Shown: positions 32,724 to 37,087 of the stretch, one piece after another
How positions within the stretch are numbered: the stretch's first letter is position 1
How the letters are laid out: the number at the start of each line of letters is the position of its first letter
Assembly (NCBI GenBank): GCA_026125385.1
Contig: JAHCLG010000008.1
Span: 64,930 to 102,016 of the forward strand
Direction: 5' to 3'
Source of the DNA: Legionellales bacterium
Lineage (GTDB): Bacteria > Pseudomonadota > Gammaproteobacteria > JAHCLG01
DNA length: 37,087 bases
Notes under the pieces: model-generated
What the model was told of the DNA's origin: nothing
What the model saw: the letters and a program-made list of their open reading frames with translations, nothing else
Databases searched by the model: none
Program-made: the position numbers and the translations under genes

Positions 32724-33620
32724 TCACCTCGCTGGTGAAGGAGTGCGTTGAAATTCAATTTCTGAAACACACACACGTTTTTCGTGAAGTTCACAATGAA
32801 AGCGGAAAACACAATGTGATTCGGTTTGTTCTTTTAATTCCATACGCGCAAGAAGCTGATCGCCAGGTTGCACGAATTCTTTCATTTTGATCCGACGAAT
32901 TTTGCTCGGGAAATAGGTCTGAGCATTTTCTTCGTCCATTAAATTAGCAATAAAATCACGTGCCAGATTGACTTGGCATTGTAATAATACACTTAAAGGT
33001 AACACGGGTTTACGCGGAAAATGATCGACAAAATACGGCGCAAGACCATTTACTTTTTTGATGGCGGTAACAGACTGACCTTTATTCCACTCGACAATAC
33101 TATCAAAGTGGATTGGGAAAATCGTCGGTGGAATTAAATTAGGATTTGCGGTGTGAGAAATAAATTCAATCGACTCAGTAGGACGATAAATTTTTTGATA
33201 TTGCGCCGTTAAGGTTTCGTGATCGATGAATTGTTCTGCGGGTAAAAAAGGCCCTAAGGCATGATGCAATTTTAAAATGGCGTGGTCTTTCACGCTAGCA
33301 ACACTGTGATAGTGAATCACGTTTTCATCAACACTATCGATAACACTTTCTAATAAAATACTGTCACCCAGCGCGGCTTGACCCAAAATTTCGACTTCAC
33401 CCACTACCCCCGCCACAGGACGTCGCTGAAATTGATAATAGGCGATAACATTCCACGCCGCGAGTTGACCTAATGCTTCACCAACGATGCAAGACATTAA
33501 TTCATAATTACCTGCTGCGGTTTTTTCTAGGTAAATATCGTCCGCGGTCACGTGTTTAATGCCGCGGATTTCTTGTGCGGGAATGGATTTTAAAATTTGA
33601 TCAACAAATAAAAAATTCAT
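32724..33620 (-). CDS. Double-hotdog 3-hydroxyacyl-ACP dehydratase
   Basis: At 298 residues this is two fused FabZ-like hotdog domains (about 1-135 and 150-298). Domain 1 starts FVDQILKSIPAQEIRGIKHV like FabZ and keeps GEALGQLAA with Glu48, but lacks the HFPGxPVMPG loop. Domain 2 has the His loop DHFPRKPVLP (His200), but Gln214 where FabZ has its catalytic Glu. In FabZ dimers each active site uses His from one subunit and Glu from the other, so this fusion retains the parts for exactly one composite site. It overlaps the ACP stop by one base. An inactive structural role is the alternative. Confidence 0.82.
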   Translation of the reverse strand: MNFLFVDQILKSIPAQEIRGIKHVTADDIYLEKTAAGNYELMSCIVGEALGQLAAWNVIAYYQFQRRPVAGVVGEVEILGQAALGDSILLESVIDSVDENVIHYHSVASVKDHAILKLHHALGPFLPAEQFIDHETLTAQYQKIYRPTESIEFISHTANPNLIPPTIFPIHFDSIVEWNKGQSVTAIKKVNGLAPYFVDHFPRKPVLPLSVLLQCQVNLARDFIANLMDEENAQTYFPSKIRRIKMKEFVQPGDQLLARMELKEQTESHCVFRFHCELHEKRVCVSEIEFQRTPSPAR

Positions 33621-34009
33621 TACTGTGCTTGCGCTTTTAAAACAACTTTACAAAAAGTTTCCACCGTGAATAAACGGGGAATATTATTCACTTTCAATCC
33701 GGTTTTAATGCGATCGGCGGGCACCTCGGTTAAATACGAGCGCAACGCTGCTAAGCCCGCATCGGTAACAACACCATTTTTTTCAAATTCTTCATCGCTT
33801 AAATTACCACGCACTTCTTTTTCGATTTGTCCACGGGGAATTTTGACTTTGAATTCACGTTCTAAACGAAAGACTAAATCTAAAAAATCAATCGATTCCG
33901 CATCGAGATCGTCAATTAAACTGCTGGTTAATTTTATATCGTCTTCATCGATAGCTAATACATCGGCTAAAATTTCTTTTACTTTTGGAAATACATCGTT
34001 TAATTCCAT
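33620..34009 (-). CDS. Extended acyl carrier protein, AcpXL-like
   Basis: At 129 residues from the ATG at 34009 (AGGAGAGG nine bases upstream); the frame extends to 34087 inside the ketoreductase gene. The phosphopantetheine site is Ser39 in DDLDAESIDFLDLVFRLE. That segment and the following EFKVKIPRGQIEKEV resemble rhizobial AcpXL, which carries 27-hydroxyoctacosanoate, more than AcpP. The 50-residue C-terminal extension (NGVVTDAGLAALRSYL through FTVETFCKVVLKAQAQ) exceeds normal ACP length (about 80-95). It is 19 bp downstream of the ketoreductase gene. Confidence 0.88.
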   Translation of the reverse strand: MELNDVFPKVKEILADVLAIDEDDIKLTSSLIDDLDAESIDFLDLVFRLEREFKVKIPRGQIEKEVRGNLSDEEFEKNGVVTDAGLAALRSYLTEVPADRIKTGLKVNNIPRLFTVETFCKVVLKAQAQ

Positions 34010-34028
34010 CGGGTTGCCTCTCCTATTC

Positions 34029-34778
34029 TTAACCCATTTTAAATCCGCCATCCACATGCAAAATTTCACCTGTGATGTAATTTGCATAAGGTGACGCTAA
34101 AAATACCACAGCGTGAGCAATATCATCGACTTGCCCATACCGATTTAATAAAATATGTTCGAGCACTTGGTTGCCCGCCAGATCACGCACCGATTCGCTC
34201 ATGGAAGTTTCAATCACTCCAGGTGCCACCGCATTGACCGTGATATTACGTTTTGCCAATTCTACCGCAAGTGATTTAGTAAATGCATTAATTGCGCCTT
34301 TACTTGCGGCATAATTTGTTTGCCCACGCCCACCTTTTTCCGCGGCGACTGAACTAATATTAATAATTTTTCCACTGCGTTTTCGCATCATATGAGGTAC
34401 CACTGCTTGTGTTACTTGCAGGGTACCGATTAAATTAGTATCAATCACCGCTTTGATATCGTCGATTGGCAGCGCTGCGAATAAACCATCGCGAATGATA
34501 CCACTATTATTAACTAAAATATCAATTTTATCGGTTTTTTGCAGGATTTCATCGATAGCGGCTTGAACTTGTTGCGGGTTGGTAATATCGACCGCGTAAC
34601 CCTGTACTTGCTGCGGATACTGCTCCATCAATTCTTGTGCTAACATTTGGCTCGACTGATAAAAAAAATGAACTTGCGCCGATAACCTCGCAAAATGTTC
34701 AACGATGGCTCGACCAATGCCTTTCGCGCCACCCGTAATTAAAATTACTTTATCTTGAAAAAGCGTTGTCTCAAACAT
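34029..34778 (-). CDS. 3-oxoacyl-ACP reductase, FabG-type SDR
   Basis: A classical short-chain dehydrogenase of 249 residues. The NADPH loop is TGGAKGIG (15-22), followed by VNNSGI, catalytic Ser143 in NISSVAAEKG, and Tyr156/Lys160 (Y-x3-K) in TNYAASKGA. The C-terminus YITGEILHVDGGF is typical. It is predicted to reduce the 3-ketoacyl-ACP made by the ketosynthase pair. It is 3 bp after the enoyl reductase gene. Confidence 0.9.
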   Translation of the reverse strand: MFETTLFQDKVILITGGAKGIGRAIVEHFARLSAQVHFFYQSSQMLAQELMEQYPQQVQGYAVDITNPQQVQAAIDEILQKTDKIDILVNNSGIIRDGLFAALPIDDIKAVIDTNLIGTLQVTQAVVPHMMRKRSGKIINISSVAAEKGGRGQTNYAASKGAINAFTKSLAVELAKRNITVNAVAPGVIETSMSESVRDLAGNQVLEHILLNRYGQVDDIAHAVVFLASPYANYITGEILHVDGGFKMG

Positions 34779-34781
34779 TGT

Positions 34782-35537
34782 TCATCCTATGATGGAATAG
34801 CCAGCATCCACAAATATGGTTTGTCCACGGATCATGGCGGCTTCTGGTAAACATAATAAATAAATGGTATCAGCCACATCTTCTGGTGTTAATTGGCGTC
34901 CCGCTAGTGAACGTTCAGCAAATTGTTTTAATAATAATTCGCGATTGGGAAAATGTTTTAAGGCATCAGTGTCGACAACGCCCGCCGAAACCGTATTAAT
35001 CGCAATGTCATCGGGCGCAAGTTCGATACTAAGCGCTCGCACCATCGATTCTAATGCCGCTTTTGACGCGCCAATAAACGCATATTCAGGAATTGCGCGA
35101 ATCGCACCTAAGCTTGATAAAGCAATGACTCGCGAACCTCGCGGCATCATAGCTTTGGCGTGTTGCAAAATTAATACTAAGGCAAATGCATTGGTATCCA
35201 TGCACCAGTGCCAGTGCTTTAATTTCATTTTCATCGCCGAGCGTAATACGCCACTGGCTGCATTGTTAATCAGAAAATCAATGTGATCAAAGTGTTGTTT
35301 AATGGTAGCAAACATGTCGCTCACAGAATCTGCATCCGCCACATTGCCAGAAACGGCTAGTGCTTTCACGCCAAACTGTTCTGCTTCCACGCATAAGGTT
35401 TCTGCCTCATCGGAGCTATTAAAATAATTGATGATGACATGACAACCTGCCATGGCCAATTTGCGCACGGTAGCTTTACCAATACCCCGCGCACCGCCTG
35501 TGATTAAGGCTACTTTATCGTTTAAATTTTTGGTCAT
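34782..35537 (-). CDS. Enoyl-ACP reductase, FabL-type SDR
   Basis: An SDR of 251 residues from the ATG at 35537 (the frame opens at 35591 with an unrelated extension). It has TGGARGIG, NNAASGVLRSAMKMKLKHWHW and DTDALKHFPNRELLL, and MIRGQTIFVDAG at the end. These match Bacillus subtilis FabL as I remember it. The catalytic pair is Tyr152-x6-Lys159, the spacing of enoyl reductases (FabI/FabL), not the Y-x3-K of ketoreductases. It completes the ketosynthase-reductase-dehydratase-reductase cycle, so a saturated chain is expected. First gene of the operon. Confidence 0.88.
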   Translation of the reverse strand: MTKNLNDKVALITGGARGIGKATVRKLAMAGCHVIINYFNSSDEAETLCVEAEQFGVKALAVSGNVADADSVSDMFATIKQHFDHIDFLINNAASGVLRSAMKMKLKHWHWCMDTNAFALVLILQHAKAMMPRGSRVIALSSLGAIRAIPEYAFIGASKAALESMVRALSIELAPDDIAINTVSAGVVDTDALKHFPNRELLLKQFAERSLAGRQLTPEDVADTIYLLCLPEAAMIRGQTIFVDAGYSIIG

Positions 35538-35563
35538 GCTAAATCCACGAGTTTCAATCAAGC

Positions 35564-35580
35564 GTGAGAGTATATCACAC
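35564..35580 (-). promoter_or_regulatory. Extended -10 promoter of the acyl operon with overlapping dyad
   Basis: On the minus strand TGATATACT (35569-35577) is an extended -10, about 30 bp before the FabL-like ATG. The whole stretch GTGTGATATACTCTCAC is an imperfect palindrome (GTGTGA against TCTCAC, one mismatch), so a regulator could bind over the promoter. Confidence 0.45.
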
Positions 35581-35637
35581 TGCTTACTCAAAATTTTGCG
35601 AACTTAAACTTTTTTTGGGGGTTTGTCAATTAGTAGT

Positions 35638-35873
35638 TTAGGACTTAGTTATAAAAACATCATCGATCTTGGTATCTATAAATTCTCGCCATTCAGGATG
35701 TTTATCATTCAACTCATCCTATCTTTTTATCGACATAACTGGCGATCGACACAAAGCTTGATAAGCCATGAAACATCATCCATCAATCTTGTTTCTGCTA
35801 GCACTTCTTCTATAGTTTGATAATAACGCGGTTGTCCTTCAAAACACCCTGTAATACTGTTTTGCTTATTCAT
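35638..35873 (-). pseudogene. Small hypothetical gene, apparently broken
   Basis: An ATG at 35873 overlaps the upstream 95-residue gene by 8 bp and encodes 48 residues (MNKQNSITGCFEGQPRYYQT ... VDRQLCR) to a TAA at 35727-35729. A second open stretch in another frame (35713 down to 35638) encodes ELNDKHPEWREFIDTKIDDV and a few more residues. It has coding-like composition but no convincing start, with an in-frame TAG at 35719-35721. The two pieces could be one gene broken by a frameshift plus a nonsense mutation. Alternatively, only the 48-residue peptide is real. No family recognised. Confidence 0.4.
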
Positions 35874-36153
35874 TGAGTTTTGCCAGTAATTCAAGCTGAT
35901 GTATTGCTGTGCTAGTGGATTTATTCCCTAGTTGTTTAATTCTCTCGGTGATTTTTAGGAGAGTATTTTCGATGGTTTCAGGCGAAATAATGTGAGATAT
36001 TAATCGTTGCTGTGCCATTAAATTAGCCATTACAATAAATCCTGATGCTTCATAGAGATGCGAGATAGGGTAACAATCATATTCACCGAAAATTCCTGTG
36101 ATGACTTCAGTAGACTTCGTTTTTGTAACCCAGTATATTAAATTGAAACTCAT
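35866..36153 (-). CDS. Hypothetical protein, 95 residues
   Basis: No family recognised. It starts MSFNLIYWVTKTKSTEVITG and ends in a helical, charged tail (TLLKITERIKQLGN, then HQLELLAKLNE). AAGAGG directly abuts the ATG, as in the Asp-run gene. It is divergent from the methyltransferase gene with an 89-bp gap. Together with the broken gene downstream it forms a small AT-rich accessory pair. The toxin-antitoxin-like size and overlap are suggestive, but nothing in the sequence proves it. Confidence 0.5.
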   Translation of the reverse strand: MSFNLIYWVTKTKSTEVITGIFGEYDCYPISHLYEASGFIVMANLMAQQRLISHIISPETIENTLLKITERIKQLGNKSTSTAIHQLELLAKLNE

Positions 36154-36242
36154 CCTCTTGTCACCGTTTATCGCTAAGCATTAGGGTGCAAAAAAAGGGT
36201 CGTTATTATGGATTTCGCTATTATTAAATTCTTGAGGGAATA

Positions 36243-37087
36243 ATGTTTGCTGCTGAAGAGTATATGTATGGTGGCGATGAGGTTCGTTTGGATGAACTCC
36301 ATAAACAACCAAACCTAGACAGCCTTGAAAATTACTGCTTGTTATTAATTTCTATATTATATTTTAATAAAAAACTTAAAATTGTCGAATTTGGCTCTGG
36401 TCATGGACACTTTGCACTGAAAGCATGCCAATTCTTTTCATATAAAAATCAATTTACCTATCATGGATTTGATCAGGATCATACTAGTGTAGCATCGGCA
36501 AATCGTAAACTGGAAAAATTTAATAATGCGAGCACATCAATAAAAATAATTTCAGAAAAAACGCTACCACAATTAGAAGATTTCTCAGACATATTTTTTT
36601 TGCAATTTTTTCTAGAGCACTTACCTAAAGTCTTAATTGTTCCATTTTTATCAACGTTGAGAGATAAACTTAAGCCAAATGGCAAAATTATTTGTATTGA
36701 ACCTATCATAAGTAAAGTAGAATGCTTACCGCGTATAAATCATGATGAAGACGCATCCGCTTTAGCTTTTTTAAGCAAGTGGAAACTCATACACAAAAAC
36801 GATAATTGTGATCATGATATTGGCAATAGAATGGCTGAATATGCAAAAATGAGCAAACTAAGTATAGTAGGTCAAAAATCGTCAGCTATTATTCTCTCAG
36901 GTCAAGCTGCATCTGACTTTTTATTACGTGAGTTTAATGATCTTAATGGCAACTATAAATCATCTTTTTCCGAGGTTTCAACTGAAAAATTAAAACATTT
37001 TAATGGAACAATAAGGATCCCTATTACTTGTTCAGTTTTGGAGGAAGCTCAGCAATCTCCCTCGACATCACGATTAGCTTGTCGATT
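36243..37087 (+). CDS. SAM-dependent methyltransferase, 3' end outside window
   Basis: The frame is open from the ATG at 36243 (GAGGG five bases upstream) to the end of the window: 281 codons with no stop. A class I methyltransferase core is visible. Motif I is KIVEFGSGHGHFALKA (about 46-61), the acidic strand-2 end is YHGFDQDH, a DIFFLQFFLEHLP motif follows, and LRDKLKPNGKIICIEPI is the post-II region. The remaining 130 residues are not recognised and may define the substrate. It is AT-richer than the housekeeping genes and may be acquired. Confidence 0.7.
   Translation, partial: MFAAEEYMYGGDEVRLDELHKQPNLDSLENYCLLLISILYFNKKLKIVEFGSGHGHFALKACQFFSYKNQFTYHGFDQDHTSVASANRKLEKFNNASTSIKIISEKTLPQLEDFSDIFFLQFFLEHLPKVLIVPFLSTLRDKLKPNGKIICIEPIISKVECLPRINHDEDASALAFLSKWKLIHKNDNCDHDIGNRMAEYAKMSKLSIVGQKSSAIILSGQAASDFLLREFNDLNGNYKSSFSEVSTEKLKHFNGTIRIPITCSVLEEAQQSPSTSRLACR

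Overview
The window is a gene-dense stretch (about 40% G+C by eye) from a gammaproteobacterium. The pilMNOPQ-aroK-aroB order, PBP1A divergent from pilM, the nitrogen-PTS PtsP with RppH, and an acidic repeat-bearing effector-like protein suggest the order Legionellales (Legionella, Coxiella or Berkiella relatives). This placement is inferred from gene content and was not tested by a search.

Left part (1-13.2 kb): the 3' end of an ATPase gene, a MazG-like protein, then a minus-strand run for type IV pilus assembly (pilM, N, O, P, Q) followed by aroK and aroB of the shikimate pathway. The PBP1A gene mrcA reads away from pilM. Next come chorismate lyase (ubiC) and a two-gene arginine route: an ArgZ-like guanidino hydrolase and an ornithine aminotransferase.

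Middle (13.2-27.8 kb): a two-gene RelE/ParE-type toxin-antitoxin module lies between two 72-bp imperfect direct repeats. An unrecognised 601-residue protein with 24 consecutive aspartates follows, then a cluster of nested palindromes. Housekeeping genes come next: folB, thyA, a CBS-domain protein, lgt, a TauE/SafE permease, ptsP, rppH, a BtuC/FecC-type ABC permease with its ATPase, ubiA, an APC amino-acid transporter and dapB. A small exported Ala/Lys/His-rich protein resembling the acid-shock protein Asr has three 11-bp-phased GTAAA repeats upstream and a strong terminator downstream.

Right part (27.9-35.6 kb): this is the most interesting system. A minus-strand operon encodes a FabL-type enoyl reductase, a FabG-type ketoreductase, an extended AcpXL-like acyl carrier protein, a fused double-hotdog dehydratase, a ketosynthase with its active-site Cys, a second ketosynthase with Ala in that place, and an LpxL/LpxXL-type acyltransferase. 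A zinc alcohol dehydrogenase lies just beyond. This is a near-complete, dedicated fatty-acyl elongation line ending in a lipid-A-type acyltransferase. It resembles the rhizobial acpXL-fabZXL-fabF2XL-fabF1XL-adh2XL-lpxXL cluster for very-long-chain fatty acids of lipid A.

Far right (35.6-37.1 kb): a small hypothetical gene, a short apparently broken gene, and a SAM-dependent methyltransferase that runs off the window.

A dispersed palindromic repeat family occurs in three intergenic places (about 8.03, 16.0 and 29.1-29.3 kb). No rRNA, tRNA, CRISPR array or insertion sequence was seen.
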